Source of the DNA: Acetatifactor aquisgranensis
GTDB taxonomy: Bacteria > Bacillota > Clostridia > Lachnospirales > Lachnospiraceae
Length of the DNA: 64,000 bases
Assembly: GCF_943193215.1 (NCBI RefSeq)
Contig: NZ_CALPDH010000004.1
Span: 186,001-250,000, forward strand
Reading direction: 5' to 3'
Shown here: positions 40,325-49,390 of the stretch, piece after piece
Numbering within the stretch: position 1 is the first letter of the stretch
Layout of the letters: the number at the start of each line of letters is the position of its first letter
Translations under genes and position numbers: made by a program
The notes under the pieces: model-generated
Databases searched by the model: none
Seen by the model: only the letters and a program-made list of their open reading frames with translations
What the model was told of the DNA's origin: nothing

Positions 40325-41032
40325 AATTTAAATGACAGCGACATCGTGAAACCGGATGGACGCAAGTTCGAATCCCTTGGCCTTGTCAGGGACGGCTCCA
40401 AAAGCACGGACACAAAGAACGTCTATGAAAAAGGCTATCATGTCACAGAAGCCTGCGCCCTCACGAAGAACGGCCATCCCGTCAGTATCTTCTCCAAGGT
40501 CCATTCTTCAAAAGAGAAAGACTTCACATCCATCAATGATGTGACTTTTTCAGCAATGGAACGGGCCGCCTCCCTGTTCGGAAAGGCCACTTTCGTCATG
40601 GACAGGGGATACGACGACAACAAGATGTTCCTGAAGCTCCATGGGCTGGAGCAGGACTACGTCATCCGCCTTACGGCAAGGCGCAAGCTCCTCTTCCATG
40701 GGAAACGGATCCCGGCCACACAGCTGCGGGAACAGCGCAAGGGCAAGATCAAAATGCCGCTTTATTATAAAGGCAAAAAACATGATGCCTATCTTTCCCA
40801 TGTAAAAGTACAGATTACGGCTTCCAGGAAGGACATCTGCCTTGTCCTGGTCTACGGCATCACGGAGCATGCTCAACTGCATTCAAAAAATGGCAGATTG
40901 GTACTTTTAATAGGCATATTCATTTTTTCAGTGCAGTTTGCGGAAACTCAAGCTTTTTCTTACCGTATGTGTCCTCCATTGGACAGAATAAAAGAGACAA
41001 TGAAAGGGGTAGGTAAAAGACGGAGAAAATGA
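40325..41032 (+). pseudogene. Transposase fragment (DDE type, IS4/IS1634-like)
   Basis: No start codon fits; the readable frame begins VNLNDSDIVKPDGRKFESLG and contains STDTKNVYEKGYHVTEACAL and FVMDRGYDDNKMFLKLHGLE, an RNase H-like DDE transposase pattern. The frame loses similarity after VLVYGITEHA (about 40870), where relatives continue with the YFSRWRIEEYF region that carries the last acidic residue. The element lacks both ends of its gene and any visible terminal inverted repeats, so it is dead. Confidence 0.8.
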
Positions 41033-41033
41033 T

Positions 41034-41090
41034 GAGCCCCGGTGGAGAGATTCACCGGGGTTGCTTTTTGCCGTAAAATCAAGGGCTGGC
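41034..41090 (+). repeat. Second copy of the tRNA terminator repeat
   Basis: CCCCGGTG pairs with CACCGGGG around GAGAGATT, followed by TTGCTTTTTG and GTAAAATCAAGGG. It aligns over its whole length with 40216-40270, so the transposase remnant is bracketed by a direct repeat of about 55 bases. Confidence 0.75.
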
Positions 41091-41122
41091 ATAAAATCCT
41101 AACGGATAGCGTCACTTCCAGT

Positions 41123-42082
41123 CTATCTGCCAGCCAGCGGCAGGTACAGGACAGGTGAGACACAGAGCAGGGATTCCAATTCCTGGTTTTCTTCATATAG
41201 TTTCGGAATCACAGGACAGGGTTCCGGCCCCTGGGCAAACACGGCGAGGCTGCTCCGGGAGATGCATAAAGGACTGTCAGGGGAGATGGCTGTCGTGAGG
41301 CTTCCTCCTGGCATCCGCAGCGTCATAAGGTATTTTTTCCCGGAATCCACAGGACAACCGGTCTTTTTACCATCCTGGATTTCAAAGAGGATGCTCTGCT
41401 CCTGCGGAATGCTGCGGGCTGTCAGCAAAGGCCCTTTGGAAACCCAGGTCTGTCCCGAGCGGACTGCCTCTGTCAGCGCCTGGGAGATGGGGGTATCCTG
41501 CTTCTGAATAAAGGTTGCGTACTGCCCCTCAAAAGGTGCCCTGTTGTGAAGGTCCATTCCGGAGGTGGCCGCAATGTGAATCCCTTCCAGCACGAGCTTC
41601 TCCCAGAGCGTCAGCGCCGGCAGGTTGACGGCGTACAGAGGCTCCGGGTTGTTGAAAATTTCGATGAAATCCGCTGCGCTGTAGTCGGTCATATGCATCT
41701 CAAAGCGGCATCCTGTAGCAAAAGGATAGCCAAAGGAAAAGGGATGTGCGATCCCTGCCAGAGCGCCGGTTTTGCGAATTTGCCTGAAAATCAGTTCCGG
41801 ATTCCCGGGATCGATGGAGTCCCAGGGCACATATTCCGGCAGATTGAGGCACAGGATATGCCCATAGTAAGTCGTATATTCCATGCCGTAAATGCACTGG
41901 ACAGGGGCTGGATGATTCTTCAGCAGAGTCTCCATTTTGGCATGGCCGGAGATGGTATTATGGTCGGTGAGCGCGAAGGCATCCACTGCATTCTCCGCCA
42001 TATAATCCAGCAATTCCCCGCAGGTGATGGAGGCATCGGACTCCGTAGTATGATTGTGAAGTTCAAGTCTCAGGAAAGTCAT
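41123..42082 (-). CDS. PHP-domain metal-dependent hydrolase (CehA/McbA type)
   Basis: 319 aa. Metal ligands: His9 and His11 in ELHNHTTESDAS, Asp40-His41 in ALTDHNTISGH, the Glu and His in GMEYTTYYGH and IAHPFSFGYP, and a late Asp/His in ATSGMDLHNR. PHP enzymes hydrolyse phosphoesters; this CehA-like form has no known substrate. AAGGAGG lies 10 bases upstream. Its start overlaps the stop of the preceding 170-aa gene (ATGA), so they are translationally coupled. Confidence 0.88.
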   Translation of the reverse strand: MTFLRLELHNHTTESDASITCGELLDYMAENAVDAFALTDHNTISGHAKMETLLKNHPAPVQCIYGMEYTTYYGHILCLNLPEYVPWDSIDPGNPELIFRQIRKTGALAGIAHPFSFGYPFATGCRFEMHMTDYSAADFIEIFNNPEPLYAVNLPALTLWEKLVLEGIHIAATSGMDLHNRAPFEGQYATFIQKQDTPISQALTEAVRSGQTWVSKGPLLTARSIPQEQSILFEIQDGKKTGCPVDSGKKYLMTLRMPGGSLTTAISPDSPLCISRSSLAVFAQGPEPCPVIPKLYEENQELESLLCVSPVLYLPLAGR

Positions 42083-42591
42083 GACAGTCCGCCTCCTTGA
42101 TTCGTTTCTTCTTTTCCGCCCGCTTTTCGGCCGGATACCGTCACGGTATAAGGTGTATCGTCCATGAGAATCTGAAATGCCAGAACGGTCACTTTCAGCA
42201 CGCCTTTCATAGGCGGCTCCGGCATCAGGCAGCCTTCCGAAAGCGCGTCAGGGCCGAAATGCATGTGGCGGCAGGTCAGCTGTTTATGAATGCAGCCGAT
42301 GAAGCGGTCGTTCAACGCGGCGGATATATGTATTTCCGTTTTTGTTTCTTTGAAAAAAAGAACAGACAGTTCTTCCCGGCTCAGATGCTCATACTCCCTG
42401 GTATCATAATGGCTGCGGCAGTAATCCGTCAGCTCCTCCACAGGCACCTGGTCCGGAGAATCATAGTGCTGCTTCTCGAAGGTAAGGCAGATATCCAGTT
42501 CTTCCAGGGCGTAAGGCAGGCAGAAAGTATAGGTGATCTGCCCGACGAATTCCCGGCTCAGCAGGCCTTTGGCCTGATATAATTGCTGCAT
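42079..42591 (-). CDS. Uncharacterised protein coupled to the PHP hydrolase (DUF6669-like)
   Basis: 170 aa from the ATG at 42591, chosen because GAGGAGG lies 8 bases upstream; upstream ATGs overlap the RBS. Mixed alpha/beta, cytosolic, with REFVGQITYTFCLPYALEEL near the start and MKGVLKVTVLAFQILMDDTP near the end. I do not recognise a catalytic motif; the pairing with a PHP hydrolase resembles what I recall as DUF6669. The coupling implies they act on the same substrate. Confidence 0.65.
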   Translation of the reverse strand: MQQLYQAKGLLSREFVGQITYTFCLPYALEELDICLTFEKQHYDSPDQVPVEELTDYCRSHYDTREYEHLSREELSVLFFKETKTEIHISAALNDRFIGCIHKQLTCRHMHFGPDALSEGCLMPEPPMKGVLKVTVLAFQILMDDTPYTVTVSGRKAGGKEETNQGGGLS

Positions 42592-42691
42592 TGTCATTTC
42601 CTCCTCATTGTACATTTTCCCTGTTAATCCATATACTACGATAATAGAAAAAAGTCAACCCCCGGATGCGGGATATTCTCTATTATGACCA

Positions 42692-42720
42692 TTGCCCAAA
42701 AGCCGATATAGTTATAGAAT
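42692..42720 (+). promoter_or_regulatory. Promoter of the M17 peptidase gene
   Basis: TTGCCC (42692-42697), 17 bases, TAGAAT (42715-42720). Confidence 0.55.
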
Positions 42721-42791
42721 CAAGTATACAGAGGAGCATATGGAAAATTGTTGGAATATTCTGAAAATTATGAAAAAAGGAGGGTATCGGA

Positions 42792-44117
42792 ATGCGGTTT
42801 GTACATAAAAAGAAAATGGAAGATGCAATCCCCGTACTGTGCTGCGGCGGAGAGGGCGGGGACAGAGAAGTCCTGCGGGAGGCAATCAACCGGCTGGGAT
42901 ATTCCCTGGCAGGAAACTGTCAGTTCGATGTGGATGATTTCGCCGTGAACCGGTTCGGAGATTCCGCCGAAAAGGCCGCGGGCTTTTTTACAGAGGCGCT
43001 GCTGCAGGGGGCCTATCGATTCGGGAAAAAGGCGCTGGAGGCAGATGCGGCGGAGAGATTATTTGAACTGCGGGACGGTCTGGCGGCAGAGCCGGATGTG
43101 ACAGTCTATCTGGTTTCCGGCAGGGAAATCGAGGCGGAAATGAAAAAGGCAGAGCGATTAGGACGCTGCCGGAATTATGCGAGGATGCTGGGAGACTTGC
43201 CGGCTAATTATCTGACAGCAGACGATTTCTGCCGTTATGCGGAAGAGCTTGTCCGGGAGAAGCCTGCCCTGTCTTTGGAGATATACAGGGAGCAGGAGCT
43301 GGGCAGGATGGGCTGCGGGGGAATTCTGGCTGTAAATCAGGCTTCCCGGATTCCTGCGGCATTGCTGCGCCTGCGCTATGAGGGCACGCAGAAGGGCCCT
43401 GTGACGGCGCTGGTGGGCAAGGGCATCATGTTTGACAGCGGCGGCATGCACCTGAAATCCATGGAGTCCATGGAGGGCATGAAATATGACATGTGCGGCG
43501 CGGCGGACGTGCTGTGCCTGCTGGAATACGCGGCGGATACCGGATATGCCCTCCCCCTGGAGGGAGTGATTCCCCTGGCGGAAAATGCCCTGGGAGAAAA
43601 ATGTGTCCGCATGGGGGATGTGATTACCATGCTCTCAGGCAGGATGGTGGAAGTATATAATACAGACGCAGAGGGCAGGCTGGTTCTGGCGGATGCGCTG
43701 ACATTCGCGGCGGGTAAGGCGGATCGTCTGGTGGATATGGCTACCCTGAGCTATTCCTGCCGGGAGGCTTTGGGAGATGAGACGGCGGGATTTTTCTGCA
43801 ATGAAGAAGAACTGGCGTCCGGCACGGCCCGGGCAGCCGCGGAGGCCGGGGAGCCGGTGTGGCGCCTGCCTCTGGGCGAACGGTACAAGCGGCGGCTGCT
43901 CTGGTCAAAGACGGCGGACATGGCGAACTATATGCCGGACAAGAAAGCGGGAGCCAGCGTGGCGGCGTGTTTCCTGGAGGAGTTCACGGAAGGGCTGCCC
44001 TGGGTGCATTTCGATATGGTGGGGCCGGCGGTGCTGCGGAAAGAAAACGACAGAATGGAGTGCGGCGCGACGGGGACGGTTTTTTCTACGGTGGTGAAAT
44101 TGCTGGAACACGGTTGA
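42792..44117 (+). CDS. M17 family leucyl aminopeptidase
   Basis: 441 aa. The two-metal site is intact: LVGKGIMFDSGGMHLKSMES, MKYDMCGAADVL and the signature NTDAEGRLVLADALTFA with the catalytic Arg. The N-terminal domain is shorter and more divergent than in E. coli PepA. It removes N-terminal residues from peptides in the cytosol. AAAAGGAGGG precedes the ATG. A TGCTTTTC/GAAAAGCA hairpin follows at 44132-44151. Confidence 0.93.
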   Translation: MRFVHKKKMEDAIPVLCCGGEGGDREVLREAINRLGYSLAGNCQFDVDDFAVNRFGDSAEKAAGFFTEALLQGAYRFGKKALEADAAERLFELRDGLAAEPDVTVYLVSGREIEAEMKKAERLGRCRNYARMLGDLPANYLTADDFCRYAEELVREKPALSLEIYREQELGRMGCGGILAVNQASRIPAALLRLRYEGTQKGPVTALVGKGIMFDSGGMHLKSMESMEGMKYDMCGAADVLCLLEYAADTGYALPLEGVIPLAENALGEKCVRMGDVITMLSGRMVEVYNTDAEGRLVLADALTFAAGKADRLVDMATLSYSCREALGDETAGFFCNEEELASGTARAAAEAGEPVWRLPLGERYKRRLLWSKTADMANYMPDKKAGASVAACFLEEFTEGLPWVHFDMVGPAVLRKENDRMECGATGTVFSTVVKLLEHG

Positions 44118-44249
44118 AAAGTCTTCTGAAATGCTTTTCTATGGAAAAGCAGCCGTTATCAGTCTTTTCAAATGTCGTGATATATGATAAACTAATAAGG
44201 ATACAGAAGGAATATCACAGATAGAAGCATTAAGCAGGAGTTAAGGATT

Positions 44250-45347
44250 ATGGAAGGAACAAACGAATACGGAACATGGCAGAACAACGCGGCGCCGTCC
44301 ATGGAGGGCTGGCAGCAGGCAGAGGGAGAGCGGGAGAGACGGGAGAGGGAGAACCGGGAGCTGAAGGCGGCCAAAAAGCATTTCTCCAAACTGGGCGGAA
44401 TGTACATCCTGGGGACTATAGTGATATACGCGGTGCAGCTGGTGCCCATGGCCCTGGTCTCGTTCCTGCTTCCGGAATGGCTGTGGAACGGAAATATCAG
44501 CATGCTTGTGTCCATGCTTCCCATGTACCTGATAGGCATGCCGGTGCTTATCCTTCTGGTGAGGACGATTCCCGCCGACAGGGTGGAGCGGCGTTCCATC
44601 CGGCCGGGGAGTTTCATCGTGGCTGTCGTTATGAGCTTCGGCGCCGTATACTTGACCAATATCATCGGCAATGTCATCACCGCTGCAATCGGCACGCTCA
44701 AGGGCAGTTCTGTGCAGAACCAGCTGGCCAACATGACAGAATCCATCAGCCTGTGGATGATAGTTCTCTGGATGGTGATCTGCGCGCCTTTCATGGAAGA
44801 ATATGTCTTCCGCAAGCTGATCGTGGACAGGACGATCCGCTATGGACAGGGAGTCGCGGTGCTTGTGTCCGGGCTGATGTTCGGCCTGTTCCACGGCAAC
44901 CTGAATCAGTTCGTCTACGCCTTTGTGCTGGGTGTGTTCCTGGCTTTCCTGTATGTGAAGACCGGCAATCTGAAGATTACCATTGCCATCCATATGATGA
45001 TCAACTTCATGGGAGGTCTGGTGAGTTCGGCTCTGATGCGGGCGATTGATCTGAACGAGTATCTGGAGATGGTTTCCGACATGGACATGGATGCTATGAT
45101 GGCCTATATCAGCGAGAATATGGCAGGGCTGCTGGCATATGGCGTATTCCTGATATTTATCTTCGGCATGCTGATAGCGGGCCTGGTGCTGTTCATCGTG
45201 TGTCTGGCGAAGAAGAGATTCACATTTGCCCGGGGCCAGGTGGTGATTCCCAGAGGGAAAAGGTTCAGCACGATTTTCCTGAATGTGGGGATGCTCCTTT
45301 ACAGCATATTCTGGATTGCGATGATAATTTATCAGCTGTTCGCATAA
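44250..45347 (+). CDS. CPBP family intramembrane glutamic protease
   Basis: 365 aa. A charged N-terminal 40 residues, then eight membrane segments. The CPBP (Abi/CAAX) motifs are present: EEYVFRKLIVDRTI, GLMFGLFHGNLNQF and IAIHMMINFMGG, giving the Glu-Glu-x-x-x-Arg and two His sites. Such enzymes process prenylated proteins in eukaryotes and are often linked to bacteriocin immunity or surface protein processing in Firmicutes. Substrate unknown. Confidence 0.92.
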   Translation: MEGTNEYGTWQNNAAPSMEGWQQAEGERERRERENRELKAAKKHFSKLGGMYILGTIVIYAVQLVPMALVSFLLPEWLWNGNISMLVSMLPMYLIGMPVLILLVRTIPADRVERRSIRPGSFIVAVVMSFGAVYLTNIIGNVITAAIGTLKGSSVQNQLANMTESISLWMIVLWMVICAPFMEEYVFRKLIVDRTIRYGQGVAVLVSGLMFGLFHGNLNQFVYAFVLGVFLAFLYVKTGNLKITIAIHMMINFMGGLVSSALMRAIDLNEYLEMVSDMDMDAMMAYISENMAGLLAYGVFLIFIFGMLIAGLVLFIVCLAKKRFTFARGQVVIPRGKRFSTIFLNVGMLLYSIFWIAMIIYQLFA

Positions 45348-45387
45348 AAAGGTTTGCGGCAGCCGGATCATTGAAAGGGATTTTAAG

Positions 45388-46122
45388 ATGTACACGTTTG
45401 GAAGCAGAATCAGATACAGCGAGACGGACAGCGAAGGAATTCTTACCATGGCTTCGCTCATCAATTATTTTCAGGACTGCTCCACTTTTCAGGCGGAGGA
45501 TTTAGGCCTTGGGGTGGCGAAGCTGAAAGAGATGCATTTAGTCTGGGTGCTCTCCTCCTGGCAGATTGCGGTGGAGCGCTATCCGGCTCTTGGGGAAAGG
45601 GTGGTCATAGGGACGCTGCCTTACGCGCTGAAAGGATTTTTGGGATACCGAAATTTTGCCCTGATGGATGAAAAGGGGGAATATCTGGCAAAAGCCAATT
45701 CCCTGTGGAGCCTGTTGGACACGCGGACCAATAAGCCTACGGCAATTCCGCAGATCATGACAGAGGGATACCGGCCGGAGGAAAAGCTGGAGATGGAATA
45801 TGCCCCCCGCAAGATTACCGTACCGTCAGAGGGCATCCCAAAGGAACCTACAGTAGTAAAGCAGCACCATCTGGACACCAACTATCATGTGAACAATCAG
45901 CAGTTCATTGACATCGCCATGGACTATCTGCCCGAGGGCTTCGCGGTAAGGCAGGTGCGGGCGGAATATAAGAGGCAGGCTTTCCTGGGGGATGTGCTGA
46001 TGCCCCGGGTCCTGGAAACGGCGGACAGTGTCTGGGTGGCGCTGGAGAATCAGGAAGGAAGTCCCTATGTGGTGGCGCAGTTTGATGGAAAAGGTAAGGG
46101 CGGAGAGCATCTTTCCGCATAG
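45388..46122 (+). CDS. Acyl-ACP thioesterase (FatA/FatB type)
   Basis: 244 aa, double hot-dog. First half SRIRYSETDSEGILTMASLI, then WVLSSWQIAVERYPALGERV; second half HHLDTNYHVNNQQFIDIAMD carries the Asn and His of the active site. It releases free fatty acids from acyl carrier protein, setting chain length. In an operon-like run with the CPBP gene (40 bases upstream) and cvfB (30 bases downstream). Confidence 0.92.
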   Translation: MYTFGSRIRYSETDSEGILTMASLINYFQDCSTFQAEDLGLGVAKLKEMHLVWVLSSWQIAVERYPALGERVVIGTLPYALKGFLGYRNFALMDEKGEYLAKANSLWSLLDTRTNKPTAIPQIMTEGYRPEEKLEMEYAPRKITVPSEGIPKEPTVVKQHHLDTNYHVNNQQFIDIAMDYLPEGFAVRQVRAEYKRQAFLGDVLMPRVLETADSVWVALENQEGSPYVVAQFDGKGKGGEHLSA

Positions 46123-46152
46123 AGAGAAAACAGATTTGGAGTGGGGATATCT

Positions 46153-46992
46153 ATGATAAATTTAGGTGAAAAACAGGAATTGACAGTTGTTAAGAAAGTG
46201 GAGTTCGGCGTCTATCTGGCGCTTTCCGCAGACGAGGACGAGCCCCGCGTGCTCCTGCCCCGCAAGCAGGTGCCGGAGGAGTGCAATGTGGGCGATGTGA
46301 TGGAAGTGTTCATCTACCGTGACTCCCAGGACAGGCTGATCGCCACTGCCAGGGAGCCGAAGCTGCAGATGGGCCAGGTGGCGGAGCTGACAGTGGCCCA
46401 GACCGGGAAGATAGGAGCCTTTCTGGACTGGGGCCTGGAGAAGGACCTGCTGCTGCCCTTTAAGCAGCAGCGGGGCAAGGTGGAGCAGGGGGGCAAGGTA
46501 TTGGTGTCCCTCTACATAGACAAGAGCGACAGGCTCTGCGCCACCATGAACGTGTACGACAATCTGCGCACGGACAGCCCCTATGGAAAGGACGACAGGG
46601 TAAAGGGGCGCGTCTATGAGATAAGCGATAATTTCGGCGCTTTTGTGGCAGTGGACAATCTGTATTCCGGCCTGATTCCCCAGAAGGAGCTCTATGGGAA
46701 CGTGGAGCTGGGAAAGGACGTGGAGGCCCGGGTCATACAGGTGCGTGAGGACGGCAAGCTGACGCTGGGAATCAGGGACAAGGCTTATCTGCAGATGGAC
46801 AAGGATGCGGAGAAGATCATGGCCATGATAGAGGCGAACGGCGGAATGCTGCCCTTTACGGACAAGGCGTCCCCGGAGCGCATCAGGCAGGAGACCGGCA
46901 TGAGCAAGAACGAGTTCAAGCGGGCGGTGGGGAGGCTTTTAAAAGAGCGGAAGATAGAGATAGGGCAGTACTCTATTGGCAGGATACGGTAG
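46153..46992 (+). CDS. cvfB: CvfB family S1-domain RNA-binding protein
   Basis: 279 aa from the ATG at 46153. Three S1-type OB folds (KVEFGVYLALSADEDEPRVL, GKIGAFLDWGLEKDLLLPFK, ISDNFGAFVAVDNLYSGLIP) and a C-terminal winged helix (GMSKNEFKRAVGRLLKERKI). CvfB controls virulence and stress genes in staphylococci by RNA binding. An in-frame GTG at 46141 has a worse RBS spacing. Confidence 0.92.
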   Translation: MINLGEKQELTVVKKVEFGVYLALSADEDEPRVLLPRKQVPEECNVGDVMEVFIYRDSQDRLIATAREPKLQMGQVAELTVAQTGKIGAFLDWGLEKDLLLPFKQQRGKVEQGGKVLVSLYIDKSDRLCATMNVYDNLRTDSPYGKDDRVKGRVYEISDNFGAFVAVDNLYSGLIPQKELYGNVELGKDVEARVIQVREDGKLTLGIRDKAYLQMDKDAEKIMAMIEANGGMLPFTDKASPERIRQETGMSKNEFKRAVGRLLKERKIEIGQYSIGRIR

Positions 46993-47144
46993 GAGGCCTT
47001 TGGCTGAATTTTTAAGAATCCTTAAGAAATTGAAAAATTGCAGGAAAGTCTGGTAAAACCTTTCTTATTATGATACAATAAAGTACGTCGCAGGACTTGG
47101 TATTCGGAGCCTGCGGTCATATATTTCTGGCAGGAGGTGTGCTT

Positions 47145-47336
47145 ATGGATATTGCAGGAGTATCAGTGGCATTGGCGAATGTATCCCAGATGTCCCAGAT
47201 TGGAACGGCAGTGCTTGGCAAGGCCCTGGACACCAATGAGGAACTGGGCGCCGGGATGGTGCAGATGATAGATTCTGCCGCCATGGAGCTGAGCGTGAAT
47301 CCCAATGTAGGCGCAAACTTTGACATGCGTATTTGA
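47145..47336 (+). CDS. YjfB family putative motility protein
   Basis: 63 aa from the ATG at 47145, chosen because AGGAGGTG lies 6 bases upstream. The whole family pattern is there: MDIAGVSVALANVSQMSQIG, then SVNPNVGANFDMRI with the NP-x-GxxxD end. In Bacillus it belongs to the SigD motility regulon; here I could not find a SigD promoter at correct spacing. Suggests a flagellated organism, in keeping with the chemoreceptor and pseudaminic acid genes. Confidence 0.88.
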   Translation: MDIAGVSVALANVSQMSQIGTAVLGKALDTNEELGAGMVQMIDSAAMELSVNPNVGANFDMRI

Positions 47337-47387
47337 AACGGATGTGAAAAATGTTGCCCGGTTTTTGGTTGGAGATTTGTCTATAAG

Positions 47388-47420
47388 ACTGCCTGGGGTA
47401 ATGCTTCAGGCAGTTTTTTT
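47388..47420 (+). terminator. Terminator after the YjfB gene
   Basis: ACTGCCTG and CAGGCAGT form a perfect 8-bp stem, followed by TTTTTT. Confidence 0.92.
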
Positions 47421-47532
47421 GTGAAAAATCATAAAATCCTATTGCTTTTTTCGCGTATTTTTTGTACATTTGTAAATGTAGAAACAAATACTGGCATCAG
47501 AATCTGCCATAACGACAAAAGGAGTGGATGTT

Positions 47533-48618
47533 ATGATTTCAAATCAAATTTTGCAGAACATTATCGACGGATTAAAGAACATTACTCGTGTCGAATTTTG
47601 TATTATGGATGTGGATGGCAAAGAAGTGGCTTCTACTGCCGACATGGGAGCCAGCGTGAGCGCTGTGGCGGAATTTGCCGCATCTGTGGCAGATTCCCAG
47701 GAGATACAGGGCTGCCAGTTCTTCAAGATATTCGATGATCAAGTGCTGGAATACGTGATGGTGGCAGCCGGAGCAGGAGAGGATTCCTATATGATAGGAA
47801 AGCTGGCGGCTTTCCAGATTCAGAATCTGGTAATAGCCTACAAGGAGCGCCTTGACAAGGATAATTTCGTCAAGAATCTCCTGCTGGACAATCTGCTGCT
47901 GGTGGATATCTACAGCCGTTCCAAGAAGCTGCATATCCAGACGGACGTGCCCAGGGCGGTTCTGATCGTGGAGTCTCCCGGGGGACGGGACAGCAATGTG
48001 CTGGAGCTGGCCCGGACGTACTTCGGCGGCAACAGCAAGGATTTCGTCACGGAAGTGGACGAGAACAATGTCATCATCGTCAAGGAGCTGCCCGAGACCG
48101 ATATGGCCAGGGAGATGGATAAGACGGCGAAGCAGATCTGGTCTTTCTTAAAAAAAGAGGGCATCCAGGACAGCCGCATCGCATATGGTACGGTAATCCA
48201 GGAAATCAAAGAGGTGAGCCGTTCCTATAAGGAAGCGCGGATGGCGCTGGACGTGGGCAAGATTTTCTTCGATGAGAGGGAGATCATCGCCTATGGCGAG
48301 CTGGGAATCGGCCGCCTGATTTACCAGCTGCCGCTGCCCCTGTGCAAGATGTTCATCCGCGAGATTTTTGGCGGCAAGAGCCCGGATGAGTTCGACGAGG
48401 AGACATTGGGGACTATATATAAGTTCTTTGAGAACAGCCTGAATGTGTCGGAGACCTCCAGGCAGCTGTTCATCCACAGAAATACGCTTGTCTACCGGCT
48501 GGATAAGCTCCAGAAGGGCACAGGCCTGGATCTGCGGGTCTTCGAGGACGCAATCACCTTTAAGATAGCGCTGATGGTGGTGAAGTACATGAAATATATG
48601 GAAACTACGGATTTTTAA
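47533..48618 (+). CDS. CdaR/PucR-type helix-turn-helix regulator
   Basis: 361 aa from the ATG at 47533 (AAAGGAG 9 bases upstream). The first 120 residues resemble a sugar-diacid sensing domain (ISNQILQNIIDGLKNITRVE); the C terminus is the HTH_30 motif TSRQLFIHRNTLVYRLDKLQ with the following family helix GTGLDLRVFEDAITFKIALM. Family members activate glycerate, glucarate or purine use. The gene lies just upstream of ftsEX, only 28 bases away. Confidence 0.9.
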   Translation: MISNQILQNIIDGLKNITRVEFCIMDVDGKEVASTADMGASVSAVAEFAASVADSQEIQGCQFFKIFDDQVLEYVMVAAGAGEDSYMIGKLAAFQIQNLVIAYKERLDKDNFVKNLLLDNLLLVDIYSRSKKLHIQTDVPRAVLIVESPGGRDSNVLELARTYFGGNSKDFVTEVDENNVIIVKELPETDMAREMDKTAKQIWSFLKKEGIQDSRIAYGTVIQEIKEVSRSYKEARMALDVGKIFFDEREIIAYGELGIGRLIYQLPLPLCKMFIREIFGGKSPDEFDEETLGTIYKFFENSLNVSETSRQLFIHRNTLVYRLDKLQKGTGLDLRVFEDAITFKIALMVVKYMKYMETTDF

Positions 48619-48646
48619 CTTTTGATTGCCGGGATGGAGGAAAACG

Positions 48647-49390
48647 ATGGGCAAAAAAGAGCTGTCGTGGAGAAAACGGGAGCAGTTTATAGAAGACAAT
48701 GGTATCATCTATCTTGATAACGTGAGCAAGGTCTATTCCAAGGGAGCGCCCGCCATTAACGGGATTACGCTGGGGATAGGCAAGGGGGAGTTCGTATTCA
48801 TCGTGGGCGACAGCGGTTCGGGAAAGTCCACCCTGATCCGCCTGCTGCTGCGGGAGCTGACGGCCACGGACGGCAGTGTCTATGTCATGGGCAGGGATCT
48901 GGCCAAGCTCAAGCACAGGCAGGTGCCCAAGTTCAGGCGTAACCTGGGGGTGGTGTTCCAGGACTTCCGTCTGCTGAATGACAGGAATGTCTATGAGAAT
49001 GTGGCCTTTGCCCAGCGGATCATAGAGGTGCCCGGCAAGGATATCAGGCGCAATGTGCCCACTATCCTGGCCACAGTGGGCCTGGCCGGAAAATACAAGG
49101 CCAAGACCAGACAGCTTTCGGGCGGCGAACAGCAGAGAGTGGCGCTGGCCAGGGCCCTGGTGAACAAACCCTCCATTCTGCTGGCAGATGAGCCCACGGG
49201 CAATCTGGATCCGAAGAATTCCTGGGAGATCATGACGCTGCTGGACGAGATCAACCAGAGCGGCACTACGGTGGTAGTAGTGACCCACAACAGGGAAATC
49301 GTCAATGCCATGCGCAAGCGCGTGGTGACCATGAAGCGGGGCATCATCATCAGCGACGAGGAAGGAGGAGAATACATCGATGAAGATTAG
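48647..49390 (+). CDS. ftsE: Cell division ATP-binding protein FtsE
   Basis: 247 aa from the ATG at 48647 (GGAGG upstream). Walker A GDSGSGKSTLIRLLLREL, Q-loop VVFQDFRLLNDRNVYENVAF, signature LSGGEQQRVALARALV and Walker B ILLADEPTGNLDP, all intact. With FtsX it forms a mechanotransducing complex that switches on cell-wall hydrolases at division. Overlaps ftsX by 11 bases. Confidence 0.97.
   Translation: MGKKELSWRKREQFIEDNGIIYLDNVSKVYSKGAPAINGITLGIGKGEFVFIVGDSGSGKSTLIRLLLRELTATDGSVYVMGRDLAKLKHRQVPKFRRNLGVVFQDFRLLNDRNVYENVAFAQRIIEVPGKDIRRNVPTILATVGLAGKYKAKTRQLSGGEQQRVALARALVNKPSILLADEPTGNLDPKNSWEIMTLLDEINQSGTTVVVVTHNREIVNAMRKRVVTMKRGIIISDEEGGEYIDED

Noticed and set aside
42702..42709. GCCGATAT, an exact SigD -10 motif upstream of the M17 peptidase
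   Set aside because: No TAAA at the required 15-base distance, and a vegetative promoter overlaps it; an 8-mer is expected about twice by chance.
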